NCBI GenBank assembly: GCA_029213305.1
Contig: JARGPA010000012.1
Span: 47,038-111,037, forward strand
Direction: 5' to 3'
Origin: Phycisphaerales bacterium
GTDB taxonomy: Bacteria; Planctomycetota; Phycisphaerae; Phycisphaerales; UBA1924
Length of the DNA: 64,000 nucleotides
Both the position numbers and the translations under genes were made by a program. Below are positions 16,323 to 25,060 of this stretch, piece after piece. The notes beneath the pieces are model-generated. The model searched no databases. It saw only the letters and a list, made by a program, of their open reading frames with translations, and was not told where the DNA came from. How positions within the stretch are numbered: position 1 is the first letter of the stretch; each line of letters starts with the position of its first letter.

Positions 16323-16576
16323 TTGTCGTCAACCCTTAAACCACTCTCTCTGACTTTGGGTGCTGATCCCTCGGAGGAATCGTGACGAAAGAGAGAAACA
16401 CCACGAATTCGCAGATCTCACCCGTAAACAGAGAGGTCTTTCTTGGTTGACCTGCCTTCAATGTACGGTCAAAACGGACTCGTGCCACTGAATCTATCGG
16501 TTCAATCGGCGAATTATGTGATTCTTTATCAATCTCTCGTTTTCGAGCCCATTTGCCCATTCTGAGGTGTATCCAG
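16323..16576. other. Gap between the structured RNA and mqnA
   Basis: Holds the divergent promoters for mqnA (plus) and the structured leader (minus). TTGACG at about 16328-16333 (minus) is a possible -35 element without a convincing -10. A minus-strand reading frame of about 74 codons (16336-16560) has no ribosome site and no family resemblance and was not accepted. Confidence 0.4.
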
Positions 16577-17431
16577 ATGTCAACAAAGATCGCTGCTGTA
16601 CAGTTTCTCAATACCATCTCACTCATCGAAGGCCTCGACACTTGGACAGGGTGCGAGCTCGTCAAAGCAGTCCCTTCCATAATTGGGCAAATGATCGTCG
16701 ATGGAACCGTAGATATAGGACTCGCATCGATTGTCGATGCTGCGAACCCACAGAGCGATCTCACCCTCATTCCATCAGGAATGATCGGGTGTGATGGCCC
16801 AACACTCACGGTTCGACTATTTAGCTCTGTCCCCCCTGAGCAAATCAAGACTGTTCACGCTGATACAGATTCACACACTTCCGTTATGCTTGCGGATTTG
16901 ATTCTTCGAGAACAATTCGGAGTCAATGCAGAAATTAAACCCTTCGACGCTCGCGAAAAGACGGGTACAAATGCAGATTCGCCCGAAGAGGCTTGGCCTG
17001 AAACAGTGTTGCTGATCGGAGACAAAGTTGTCGTCGATTCTCCGCCTGCTGTTCGATACCCACATCAAATCGATCTTGGACAAGCTTGGCACGATCTTAC
17101 TGGGCTTCCGTTTGTCTACGCAACATGGATGTGTCGATCAAAAGACGCGAATACACCCAAAATTCTTGAAGCCGCCGCGATGCTCGAACGAGTTCGATTG
17201 CGCAACAACTTACGCTTGGATTGGCTTGTCACGACACAAGCAAAGACTCATAACTGGCCGGCGGATCTCGCCCGCAGTTACATTGGAGAGTTGCTCAAGT
17301 TCGATCCTGACGCTCGCGCAATGGAGTCTGTACAACTGTTTTATCAGAAACTAAAAGAGCACAATATTCTTGACACCGCAGAACCTAAGTGGCTCGATTT
17401 CAATCAGAGTCTCGCGAAAATCAGCTGCTGA
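16577..17431 (+). CDS. mqnA: Chorismate dehydratase MqnA (futalosine pathway)
   Basis: 284 residues from ATG 16577, preceded by GAGGTG. MqnA turns chorismate into 3-enolpyruvyl-benzoate, the first step of the futalosine route to menaquinone. Seen: IAAVQFLNTISLIEGLDT (family AV-x-YLNT-x-PL), VDIGLASIVDAAN, LIPSGMIGCDGPTLTVRLFS (family I-x-x-G-x-V-S-V-LFS), the second half with TNADSPEEAWPETVLLIGDK, IDLGQAWHDLTGLPFVYATW and the C-terminal IGELLKFDPDARAMESVQLF. The periplasmic-binding-protein-like bilobal layout is kept. Other mqn genes are not in the window. The last 11 bases overlap the end of the convergent methyltransferase gene. Confidence 0.85.
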   Translation: MSTKIAAVQFLNTISLIEGLDTWTGCELVKAVPSIIGQMIVDGTVDIGLASIVDAANPQSDLTLIPSGMIGCDGPTLTVRLFSSVPPEQIKTVHADTDSHTSVMLADLILREQFGVNAEIKPFDAREKTGTNADSPEEAWPETVLLIGDKVVVDSPPAVRYPHQIDLGQAWHDLTGLPFVYATWMCRSKDANTPKILEAAAMLERVRLRNNLRLDWLVTTQAKTHNWPADLARSYIGELLKFDPDARAMESVQLFYQKLKEHNILDTAEPKWLDFNQSLAKISC

Positions 17432-18266
17432 TCCTTTTTTTAGCGATCATCAAGACTGGTTTAACTGATCCGCTTTCAAATGATTCGCGAAGGTTTCCCA
17501 ACAATCTAGGCGCATCGTCTGTCATCAGAAGTTTTATCCCAAGTGGGCTCGGTGCTGATTGAGAAGCGTGTGCTATCTTCGCAAAGAACGCAGTTGCAGT
17601 GTCTGACATATCCTCGACTAACTCAATTTCAAACCCTGCTTGCTCAAGTGCGTTTCGAGTTTGATCGATTGTCAGCAAGAAACTCGTCTTTGATGAGGCT
17701 GCCCACGGCACTGGATAAACCGGTTCATTCTCATTCGATTGAAGTACATCGTACAAACAAAGTGTACCAGTCTCTGTAAGTACACGATTCATTTCTTGAT
17801 ATAGACCTGCCCTGTCCTTGATATTCATCGCGACATGAAACGAAACAACCGTGTCAAAAACACAATTTTCATAGTGCGTTTTAATCGCATTCCCAACTAC
17901 GAATGATGTCGTATTCTCTGTCCCAGTAGCACGAGAGAGCGAGATCGCAGCATCAATATATCCTGGAGTAAGATCAATCCCAGTAACATGAGAACTGGTC
18001 ATCTTTGCGATGTGTCTTGCAGGCCCACCTATACCACACCCAACATCAAGCACTTGTGAGTTAGGTTGAATATCCAGTTTGGACAACACATATTCCGTGG
18101 CAGCTGCACCCCCGATATGAAACTCGTCGAAAGTTGAAGTTTGTTCCAATGTCAGTTGATCTGGATCGATCCCTACTGAGACGCACGCATGTCGAATGCG
18201 CTCAAGTAGATTGGATCCGTAATAGTGATCCACCACATCGTTTTCAATCGCATTGATATCACTCAT
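17421..18266 (-). CDS. Class I SAM-dependent methyltransferase
   Basis: 281 residues. The SAM site is motif I QVLDVGCGIGGPARHIAKM, motif II TGIDLTPGYIDAA, and a later VVSFHVAMNIKDRAGLYQEM block, followed by LCLYDVLQSNENEP and substrate-binding AWAASSKTSFLLTIDQTRNA. The N-terminal 60 residues (VVDHYYGSNLLERI, DPDQLTLEQTSTFDEFHIGG) match small-molecule methyltransferases of the sarcosine/dimethylglycine or ubiquinone type; the substrate cannot be told. It follows the TetR gene by 28 bases on the same strand and is probably repressed by it. It overlaps the end of mqnA by 11 bases tail to tail. Confidence 0.85.
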   Translation of the reverse strand: MSDINAIENDVVDHYYGSNLLERIRHACVSVGIDPDQLTLEQTSTFDEFHIGGAAATEYVLSKLDIQPNSQVLDVGCGIGGPARHIAKMTSSHVTGIDLTPGYIDAAISLSRATGTENTTSFVVGNAIKTHYENCVFDTVVSFHVAMNIKDRAGLYQEMNRVLTETGTLCLYDVLQSNENEPVYPVPWAASSKTSFLLTIDQTRNALEQAGFEIELVEDMSDTATAFFAKIAHASQSAPSPLGIKLLMTDDAPRLLGNLRESFESGSVKPVLMIAKKRISS

Positions 18267-18294
18267 GATGAATATCCTTGATTATTTCGAATGT

Positions 18295-18879
18295 TCAATC
18301 CAAGATCGAAGCTTGAATCATCTTTGTCATTCCGTCAACATACTGAGTTTGTGACCAGCCGCAATCGTTGATGAGTTGTTCCCAGTTCTGAACTGACAAC
18401 ATTGTCCAAAGCAAATCCCCAGCTGCGTCATTTGTCCATTGCGATGACAACACTTTGCTTTGATTGAGTCCTTCAACAATATCTCTGCTTGCGTTACGCA
18501 AACAACTCATGCATTCATCCCACGCTTTGGAGGCTGCTTCATCGGTGTCTCGAACCGCGAGTAACGCTTTGCTCAAACCATAGATTTCTGGGATGTAGTT
18601 GCCCCAAACTTCAATGAACAACTCAAGAGCCTTTGTTGCGCTGGGTGCATCTGATACGCATTGAAGTCGTTCATCGAGTCCAAGCACTTCATCAACATAT
18701 TTCGTCGTTGCATTCATCAGATCGACGCGCGATTCAAAATGAAGATAAACCGCTTGACGAGACACCCCTGCGCTTTTTGCGATATCGCTCATACGAACGC
18801 CTTGCCCTTGATTTTGCTCCATGAGCTTCCAAGTGGCTTCGAGAATCTTTGTTCTAGTTTTTGCTTCTTTGCTTGACAT
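18295..18879 (-). CDS. TetR-family transcriptional regulator
   Basis: 194 residues from ATG 18879. N-terminal HTH: TRTKILEATWKLMEQNQG, VRMSDIAKSAGVSRQAVYLH, FESRVDLMNAT; the C-terminal 130 residues are a helical ligand domain without recognisable family. The start codon lies within an inverted repeat (18872-18888) and a second palindrome (18916-18932) lies in the divergent gap, so it likely controls itself, the methyltransferase gene after it and the two plus-strand genes on the other side. The inducer is unknown. Confidence 0.9.
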   Translation of the reverse strand: MSSKEAKTRTKILEATWKLMEQNQGQGVRMSDIAKSAGVSRQAVYLHFESRVDLMNATTKYVDEVLGLDERLQCVSDAPSATKALELFIEVWGNYIPEIYGLSKALLAVRDTDEAASKAWDECMSCLRNASRDIVEGLNQSKVLSSQWTNDAAGDLLWTMLSVQNWEQLINDCGWSQTQYVDGMTKMIQASILD

Positions 18880-18888
18880 TGTGTCAAG
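18872..18888. promoter_or_regulatory. Inverted repeat over the TetR start codon
   Basis: CTTGACA-TTG-TGTCAAG, perfect 7-base arms, three-base centre. It covers the ATG of the TetR gene, so binding there would block expression of the tetR-methyltransferase unit. Confidence 0.5.
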
Positions 18889-18915
18889 TGTATCGTAACC
18901 TTGCCTCGTCGACAA

Positions 18916-18932
18916 CTTTACACCGTGTAAAG
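18916..18932. promoter_or_regulatory. Candidate TetR operator in the divergent gap
   Basis: CTTTACAC-C-GTGTAAAG, perfect 8-base arms around one base, centred about 50 bases before the DUF1772 gene and 45 before the TetR start. Size and place are typical of TetR operators. Confidence 0.65.
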
Positions 18933-18975
18933 CTATTGTGGTTTATCAACACCAAACCCTCCTAGGAGCCTGTAA

Positions 18976-19479
18976 ATGCTGCATAATTGGCCAATATTCG
19001 TTTGTGGCACCGCCATTCTTGTTACCGGGGTCGTCGGGGGAATTTTCTTTGCGTTCTCAGATTTCATCATGAGATCACTCGCCACAACCCCACCTTCGAG
19101 CGGAATTGACGCGATGACAGAGATCAATCGCAAGGTATATCGATCAGTTTTCATTCACGGGATTTGGATAAGCGCCGTTCTGAGCGTCATATTGATCTTC
19201 GCAGGAGTCACACAAATCAGCGACCCAGAATCAATCTGGCTCATTGTTGGGGGTTCGTGTTATCTCTTAGGAGTGATGGGTGTTTCGATTCTTTTCAATA
19301 TCCCAATGAATCACAAACTTGAGAGTCTTGCTTCGAGATTCGAAGACTCTGCAAATCTACGAGCTCAGAAATTCTGGAGCATATATCTTTCCCGATGGAC
19401 ACTTTGGAATCATGTTCGCTCTGTAGCCGCTGTGATATCGACGCTTTGTTTTATCTTCGCGTTTTACTCGATGAAATAA
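18976..19479 (+). CDS. DUF1772 (anthrone oxygenase-like) membrane protein
   Basis: 167 residues with four TM segments. Features of the DUF1772 family: GGIFFAFSDFIMRSLA in the first helix, AMTEINRKVYRSVFI, a central pair of helices and the C-terminal WSIYLSRWTLWNHVRSVAA. Some members are cofactor-free anthrone oxygenases in polyketide pathways; most bacterial ones are uncharacterised. First gene of a plus-strand pair behind the TetR palindrome; the NAD(P)-binding gene starts 29 bases later. Confidence 0.85.
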   Translation: MLHNWPIFVCGTAILVTGVVGGIFFAFSDFIMRSLATTPPSSGIDAMTEINRKVYRSVFIHGIWISAVLSVILIFAGVTQISDPESIWLIVGGSCYLLGVMGVSILFNIPMNHKLESLASRFEDSANLRAQKFWSIYLSRWTLWNHVRSVAAVISTLCFIFAFYSMK

Positions 19480-19508
19480 CCCCAAACCAACTCACATAAG
19501 GATATCTA

Positions 19509-20138
19509 ATGAACATCACACTCTTTGGATCCACTGGCAGCATCGGAAGACTCGTGCTTGAACAACTCCTCGAGCTCGGACACAATGTTACCGCGTTCAC
19601 CAGAAACCCGGACAATATAAATCTCACCCATCAACTCCTTCACCCATTCAAGGGTGACATCCTTGACCAAAGCGATGTATTCAACGCGACGCAAGGACAG
19701 GATGTTGTGATCTGTACTCTTGGAATGCCCCTCCTCGATAAGAGCAAACTTAGATCACATGGAACCAAGAACATTGTCGACGCAATGAATAAAGCAAATG
19801 TCTCTCGATTAATCTGTTTGTCATCAATGGGAGTTGGTGATAGTCACACATTACTCCCACTTAAGTACAAACACGTCATCGGCCCCTTACTAATGGGTAG
19901 GCTCTTTGCGGATCATCATCTCCAAGAACAACATATCAAACAAAGCGAGCTCGATTGGACCATTATTCGACCTGGCAGTTTTACCAAAGGTGATTTCACC
20001 GGGTCGTATCGACACGGATTTACGGTTTCAAACAAAACTGCAAAGGCAAAAATCTCCCGTCCGGATGTTGCAGATTTTCTAATTCAACAACTCGACAACG
20101 ATACATATCTCCATCAATCTCCCTCAATTTCATACTGA
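19509..20138 (+). CDS. NAD(P)-binding (NmrA/SDR-like) protein
   Basis: 209 residues, atypical short-chain dehydrogenase fold. The nucleotide loop is ITLFGSTGSIGRLVLEQLLE (residues 3-22) with TRNPDNI after strand 2 (Arg suggests NADPH). Then GQDVVICTLGMPLL, HGTKNIVDAMNKANVSRLIC, LSSMGVGDS, ELDWTIIRPGSFT and SRPDVADFLIQQL, the pattern of NAD(P)H-binding NmrA-like proteins and flavin-reductase-like members. No YxxxK pair is seen at the usual site, so dehydrogenase activity is uncertain. It probably shares a transcript with the DUF1772 gene. Confidence 0.85.
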   Translation: MNITLFGSTGSIGRLVLEQLLELGHNVTAFTRNPDNINLTHQLLHPFKGDILDQSDVFNATQGQDVVICTLGMPLLDKSKLRSHGTKNIVDAMNKANVSRLICLSSMGVGDSHTLLPLKYKHVIGPLLMGRLFADHHLQEQHIKQSELDWTIIRPGSFTKGDFTGSYRHGFTVSNKTAKAKISRPDVADFLIQQLDNDTYLHQSPSISY

Positions 20139-20205
20139 ATGAACACTGAGATCGAGATTGTTATCAACTCGCTGCTTACACACTCTATATAGCATAAACT
20201 ACACT

Positions 20206-21849
20206 GTGCCCGCAGTATCACACGCAAAGGTTCCCTGCATCTCCCAGCTCGCAAATGAGCTTGGTTTTGCATCAAAACCAACTCTGCTTCGACATCTTGA
20301 TCGGATCGACGAACTTGCTCCCCAGGTAGACCCAGAGGGGATCTACCCTGAAGATTGGATTGTTTTTCGAATAACTGGGTATCGTCCTGAGATTGAATCT
20401 CCTGCGCTAATACCAGGAGAAGCACTCCGCGGTGATCTATCTGCTGTTGCGGAACATATTTCTGAACATGCAAAACTCTCGGAATCAGATATTCATGCGC
20501 CTTACGAAACAATCAACTCACTAGCGAGTCGATGGAATGTGAGTAGAAAGACAATCGAACGATATCGCAGACTTGGGCTCATTGCTCGTCGGCTTGATTT
20601 GGGATCGGGTCGGCGTCTGATTATTTTTATGCAATCCGCTGTTGAATGGTTCGAGTCGCTCAACGCAGAACGTCTAGGGAGGGCTGCTCAATTTGATCGG
20701 ATTGAGAGTTCCAAAATTTCACTCTTTGAACGATGGGCAAAGGGATATCGCAGACATTTGGGATGGTCCCGCTCACAGTCGGCTGCGAGGATTGCGTTAA
20801 GAACTGGACACAGTCACGAAGGCGTTCGCAAAGCGCTCATACGGATCGATCGAGAATCTCTTACACCAATATTCAATGATCCGAAACCAACAAGTACAAG
20901 AGATCAAATCTTCGCACACCGTGCGTCGTTGCGAGGCATTGAACCTTCTGAAATTGCAAAGAAGACTGCTCGTTCTCACAATGCAGTTCTACGAGCGATT
21001 AACTCTGCACGAATGCATTTGCTCGAATCATATAAACTCCCGACACAGGTTGATGAGCACCTTGACGAAGAACCCCTTCTCGATTCACCTGCGGTAAACC
21101 AAGGGCTTATGCCACGAACTCTGACTGATTTATTTGAGCTTGTCGCACAGATGCGCACCCCTGAACCAACAGTGGTCTATTCTGAAACAATGAGAGCGAA
21201 AGCATATCATTTGCTCTTGCAAAGCGCGGGCGCGCTGTTTCACTCCCTCGACAAAACAACACCATCTGCGCCTACGCTCGATGAAATCGAAACCAAACTC
21301 CGATGGGCAGGCATGCTCAAAGCGGAGTTGCTGTACTCGCAGTTCAACCTAATTTTACAAACCATCGAGCACAAGATCGGCGGCCCGATCGACACACTCG
21401 ATCCTACACGAGCTTCGTTCTTATTACTCGGTTCAATTCGCGTTGCAAGTGATGCAATCGATCGGTTTGACCCAACTCATAGCGGCCGAATCGCGGCTCC
21501 TGTTGGTTTAGTAATCACACGGTTTGCATCGCACCAACCTGATATTGCTCAGCCACCCAGCGCAGGAAAAGCATCTCGAAGAATTCCTCCTGGACATATC
21601 GTCGAAGACTGGTCACGAATCATAAACCCATGGCACCAATGGTTAATGTGTAATCCGCGTATTTTAAAAATCGTCGAACAACTCGATGATCGAGATCAAC
21701 TAATTTTGAATAGACGATATGGAATTGATGGATCGCCCCCTGCGTCTCGGGTTGATCTCGCAGGATTGCTTGATACATCTACGATCTACACAGCGCGATT
21801 TGAGCGAATCGCAATACGCAACGCATTCTCGATCGCAAGAAAACAGTGA
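20206..21849 (+). CDS. Sigma-factor-like protein with several HTH motifs
   Basis: About 547 residues from GTG 20206 (a TTG at 20158 would add 16; a TATATAGCATAAACT stretch just before 20206 looks more like promoter than coding). Near residues 103-130 is an HTH (SLASRWNVSRKTIERYRRLG), then WSRSQSAARIALRTGHSHEG, then IEPSEIAKKTARSHNAVLRA, and at the C-terminus EQLDDRDQLILNRRYGIDG with a further helix pair, which resembles sigma-70 region 4 (L-x-x-R-E-x-x-V-L-x-x-R-Y-G-L). A clear region 2 with -10 binding residues is not recognised. Proteins like this are known from Phycisphaerae as divergent sigma-like proteins (recollection, not checked). Its regulon is unknown. Confidence 0.6.
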   Translation: MPAVSHAKVPCISQLANELGFASKPTLLRHLDRIDELAPQVDPEGIYPEDWIVFRITGYRPEIESPALIPGEALRGDLSAVAEHISEHAKLSESDIHAPYETINSLASRWNVSRKTIERYRRLGLIARRLDLGSGRRLIIFMQSAVEWFESLNAERLGRAAQFDRIESSKISLFERWAKGYRRHLGWSRSQSAARIALRTGHSHEGVRKALIRIDRESLTPIFNDPKPTSTRDQIFAHRASLRGIEPSEIAKKTARSHNAVLRAINSARMHLLESYKLPTQVDEHLDEEPLLDSPAVNQGLMPRTLTDLFELVAQMRTPEPTVVYSETMRAKAYHLLLQSAGALFHSLDKTTPSAPTLDEIETKLRWAGMLKAELLYSQFNLILQTIEHKIGGPIDTLDPTRASFLLLGSIRVASDAIDRFDPTHSGRIAAPVGLVITRFASHQPDIAQPPSAGKASRRIPPGHIVEDWSRIINPWHQWLMCNPRILKIVEQLDDRDQLILNRRYGIDGSPPASRVDLAGLLDTSTIYTARFERIAIRNAFSIARKQ

Positions 21850-21858
21850 GTGCTCTGG

Positions 21859-23151
21859 TTACGCCTTTGCGATCCGTGTACGAACATTATCGAGTACATT
21901 CATAAAGTTGATGTACCCATCGTAAGGCGAATCATACGGGCTGAAGTATTTGTGGACGTCGCCGTCGGCCCAGTACTTTGTGCACATGTAGTAAAAATGA
22001 TCTGAGGTTGTGAGTTTTCGCCAATCATTAAGGATGTGATCAAGCTCTTCCGATTGCTTAGTATCGGGAACAGATTTCATTTCAACGAGTCGATCTTTCA
22101 GAATTTTCTCTACTTTATAGGTTTCTTCGAGTGCGTTGTGTTGCATTGCGTTTCCACGCCATGCAGATAGATCGCGTTCAGAGTCGGCCCACGAAATGTA
22201 CTCAGGGACATCATACTCCCCGACAGGGTCGAATCTTTTGAGCGCCTCAGATGGGGTTATAAAGTGATTCTCTGTTGTTCCATCTGATTTATGAGCAACA
22301 TCGAAGACTGCTTCTGGAAGTTTTTTCATAAAGTTGAAGATCCCAGTATCTTCCCACTGATGTTCACCAAAGGTTTCATAATCCATGAAGAGGTTACAAA
22401 GATATCCGTCGCCGTTGATGTCATGAACCCACTTCGCAAACTTCTCTGTTGTCAATGGCCATTCTTCCCAGCCCTTGTTTGAAAAACGAAACGCAATGTC
22501 GTCTGAGAGTTTGTAGTTCTTAAGTAGAAGCCCAAACGGTCGGCCGTCAGGTCCTAAAACCGATGACCCGTCTTGTGAAGGAGGACGATATACATAGTTC
22601 GGTGATCGATATCCAAGATGCGAATCCGTCCCTTCGCAGATTGTTCCTAAGAACCGACGATTTCCGTCCTTGTCTTTGATTTTGGACAATGCACTCGCGA
22701 GTTCGTTTGTATAGATAAGTTCTGTATTACGGAACACGGTTGGCGTTTGACCAAAATGTTCTTCAATGAGTTTGGTATGCATATCTACTTGATGTGCAAA
22801 CTCGTCCTGGGAATAGATATAGCTCAAAGAGTGGTAATATGTTTCTGCGACGAACTCGCAACACCCCGTCTCAGCAAGTTCAACAAAGAGATCCAGAACA
22901 TCTGGACAGAATTTTTTCCACTGTTCGATGACAGTCCCTGTGATCGCGTAAGAAAGACGGAAGTTACCCTCGTGTCTTTTCACCAGATCCAACATGAGCT
23001 TAGTCGTCGGCCGATAGCACTTATCCGCAACTTTTCGACAAATCTCTCCATTCGAATCTTCATCAAAGTAAAAAGGATCTGTATGGAATACAGAATAGGG
23101 TTTGAGCCGATGTGGTTGGTGAACTTGAAAGTAGAAGACAATCGAGGCCAT
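21859..23151 (-). CDS. Glycoside hydrolase family 57 alpha-amylase-like enzyme
   Basis: 430 residues from ATG 23151, with GGAG eight bases before; the 19 residues upstream in frame are not counted. GH57 features: FYFQVHQPHRL at the start, RLSYAITGTVIEQW, CCEFVAETYYHSLSYIYSQD (short region 2 of the family), HFGQTPTVFRNTELIYTNEL (nucleophile-region Glu in RNTE), and FMDYETFGEHQWEDTGIF with the probable acid Asp in MDYE. GH57 enzymes act on alpha-1,4 glucans such as glycogen. No signal peptide, so cytoplasmic glycogen turnover is likely. It follows lptG by 106 bases on the same strand, perhaps only by chance. Confidence 0.88.
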   Translation of the reverse strand: MASIVFYFQVHQPHRLKPYSVFHTDPFYFDEDSNGEICRKVADKCYRPTTKLMLDLVKRHEGNFRLSYAITGTVIEQWKKFCPDVLDLFVELAETGCCEFVAETYYHSLSYIYSQDEFAHQVDMHTKLIEEHFGQTPTVFRNTELIYTNELASALSKIKDKDGNRRFLGTICEGTDSHLGYRSPNYVYRPPSQDGSSVLGPDGRPFGLLLKNYKLSDDIAFRFSNKGWEEWPLTTEKFAKWVHDINGDGYLCNLFMDYETFGEHQWEDTGIFNFMKKLPEAVFDVAHKSDGTTENHFITPSEALKRFDPVGEYDVPEYISWADSERDLSAWRGNAMQHNALEETYKVEKILKDRLVEMKSVPDTKQSEELDHILNDWRKLTTSDHFYYMCTKYWADGDVHKYFSPYDSPYDGYINFMNVLDNVRTRIAKA

Positions 23152-23257
23152 AAGAAAACTCCGTGTGTGAAAAACACTCTCTGTATCATCGTATTTTTTG
23201 AAACCCAAGCAAGAACTTTGTTGTGAAACTTTGAAGAAGACTTCGTGTGCTTTGAAT

Positions 23258-24382
23258 CTAAGTCTTCATCGAGCTTACCTGTGCAACCGCAATCACAGAG
23301 AGCAGCATCACTGGAATAAACACTCCCAGAGCAGGAGGAATCCCAGGTATGGATGCAGATGCACCCAATACGCCACCAATAAGTGAAATAATGGCGACCG
23401 GAGCACATTTGAGCGATTGAACCACCATGTTTTTGGGTTCTCGCGTGATATAGAAAGGCATTGCGATCACAAGAGCAAGGAGAGATGAGATTATGACTGC
23501 GAATCGACCCCATTTGATTCGCGTATATCGAGCTCGCTTTGCAGGATCCGTCAGGGTCTCGCGGCTGAGCATTTGAGTGACTTGTGTAAAACTCAGTGCC
23601 TGCGAATATGACTCATAACGATTCATTCTCAACTCGTTTGGATCGAGAGTTGAATCAATCCTTGCGAGTGGAATCGCGGGTTCGATTGTGGAAACCCCCC
23701 GAGCTTGAGCTTCGCCTCCCAACAAATCCCATCCGCCGTTGTTGTATGTTGCAGATTTAGCAGTGATGGTTCTCGAAGCTTTACCAGAGGAGTCTCGTTC
23801 AAGGATATAGACCCCTTCAAGAGTGTCTGTATCCGCATCGAACGATGCTGCTCTGAACAATCTACCTGATCCATCTAGTGTGAGAGGAACTGAAGCAGAC
23901 CCGAGTTGGTGCGATCCTGCTTCTCCATGATCTCGAACAAGCAACGGCGCGACCTTAGGGATTATCAGTTCCATATTGACGACCTGAATCACACTAAATC
24001 CAAACGCAATCACAATAATGGGTTTGAGTACTCGATGGAGACCTACCCCTGCGGCCATCATCGCGACAAACTCTCGGTTCCGTGTCATCTGCGAGAATGT
24101 AAATCCCATCGCGCCGACAAGCACCATCCCGATCAAGAAGTTGTAAAGCTGGAGCAGTTTCGGCCACCAAAGATCCACGATGAGCAATATCGTGACTGTC
24201 CATCGACGAATAGTTGATGGTGCATCACCCGCATCGCTCACGGCGAGGCGATCTGCTAAACGAAGAAAACGATCCATATTCAGTGATACATCGATCACGA
24301 TCACAAAGCTGAACAGAATAACAAAGAGCGCGAAGACATTAAAGAGATATTGGCGCGCGATGTAACGATTCAGAGTATTCAT
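23258..24382 (-). CDS. lptG: LptF/LptG-type permease (YjgQ-like)
   Basis: 374 residues of the YjgP/YjgQ family, the inner-membrane half of the LPS exporter. N-terminal NTLNRYIARQYLFNVFALF starts TM1, then MDRFLRLADR, VLVGAMGFTFSQMTRNREFV (coupling helix to LptB), AGVGLHRVLKPI, VQVVNMELIIPKVAP, a periplasmic beta-jellyroll (RLFRAASFDADTDTLEGVYI), and C-terminal TM helices with a SLALVIAMPFYI block. The matching partner is at 26691-28400; assignment as LptG rather than LptF is by order only. LptB is encoded at 14098 in this window. A PAP2 gene lies 30 bases upstream. Confidence 0.82.
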   Translation of the reverse strand: MNTLNRYIARQYLFNVFALFVILFSFVIVIDVSLNMDRFLRLADRLAVSDAGDAPSTIRRWTVTILLIVDLWWPKLLQLYNFLIGMVLVGAMGFTFSQMTRNREFVAMMAAGVGLHRVLKPIIVIAFGFSVIQVVNMELIIPKVAPLLVRDHGEAGSHQLGSASVPLTLDGSGRLFRAASFDADTDTLEGVYILERDSSGKASRTITAKSATYNNGGWDLLGGEAQARGVSTIEPAIPLARIDSTLDPNELRMNRYESYSQALSFTQVTQMLSRETLTDPAKRARYTRIKWGRFAVIISSLLALVIAMPFYITREPKNMVVQSLKCAPVAIISLIGGVLGASASIPGIPPALGVFIPVMLLSVIAVAQVSSMKT

Positions 24383-24412
24383 AGTCTTGGTGAATGGTAG
24401 GCTCGTTTGAGC

Positions 24413-25060
24413 TCAACACGAGAGCATGAACTTGGGCTCAGATCTTGGTATTAATCGAGAAATCCAAATCGAAACACACCAACCAACAATGGCGCCAAGA
24501 TACACATCAGTCGAAAAATGAGCACCTGTCAGCATACGAGTGACTCCACACCCGATCGCGAGAAGTATCAGAACTCGACGAGTATTCGGAATCATCGCGG
24601 CAAGCATAAAACATCCCCCAAACGCAACCGCGGCATGAGAAGAGGGCAACCCAAGGTTTGAACCGTTGACGAATCCAGAAAACGGAGCTCGGAAATGGTA
24701 AAAACCCTCTTGAAGATTATTGCCATCAACTGGGCGCTCTCGCGCGAAAACAAGCTTGAGCAACTCTGCAACTGCTCCGGATACCAAAGCACTCAGGAAT
24801 ACCGACAAACCCCGGATTCTGTTTCGATCATGCACAATGAACACAGTCCCGATGACTGCCCATGTTCCCATGAACCCAACTACCCGAAGCATCCGATACC
24901 AATCATGGTGTTCGATCGAACGATCAGGTCCTGTAAAGAAAAGATACGCGAGAGGAAAATCCAGGATTGTAAAAATGACAAACCCAACGAGAACAATCCC
25001 GATCGTTCTGAGTCGAACAATGCGGCGTTGCTTCTTTTCGAATGGAGATCGATAGATCAT
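24413..25060 (-). CDS. PAP2-family membrane phosphatase
   Basis: 215 residues with about six TM helices and the three PAP2 motifs: KLVFARERP (C1), LPSSHAAVAF (C2, usually PSGH) and RMLTGAHFSTDVYLGA (C3, His base and Asp). Such enzymes remove phosphate from lipid phosphates on the periplasmic side: undecaprenyl pyrophosphate, lipid A 1- or 4'-phosphate (LpxE/LpxF) or phosphatidate. The place between an ArnT-like gene and lptG argues for lipid A or its carrier. The ATG overlaps the end of the glycosyltransferase gene by four bases, so the two are coupled. Confidence 0.9.
   Translation of the reverse strand: MIYRSPFEKKQRRIVRLRTIGIVLVGFVIFTILDFPLAYLFFTGPDRSIEHHDWYRMLRVVGFMGTWAVIGTVFIVHDRNRIRGLSVFLSALVSGAVAELLKLVFARERPVDGNNLQEGFYHFRAPFSGFVNGSNLGLPSSHAAVAFGGCFMLAAMIPNTRRVLILLAIGCGVTRMLTGAHFSTDVYLGAIVGWCVSIWISRLIPRSEPKFMLSC

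Noticed and set aside
16336..16560. Possible 74-codon minus-strand gene (starts MGKWARKREI) between mqnA and the structured RNA
   Set aside because: No ribosome site, no recognisable family, overlaps the mqnA leader; composition not convincing.
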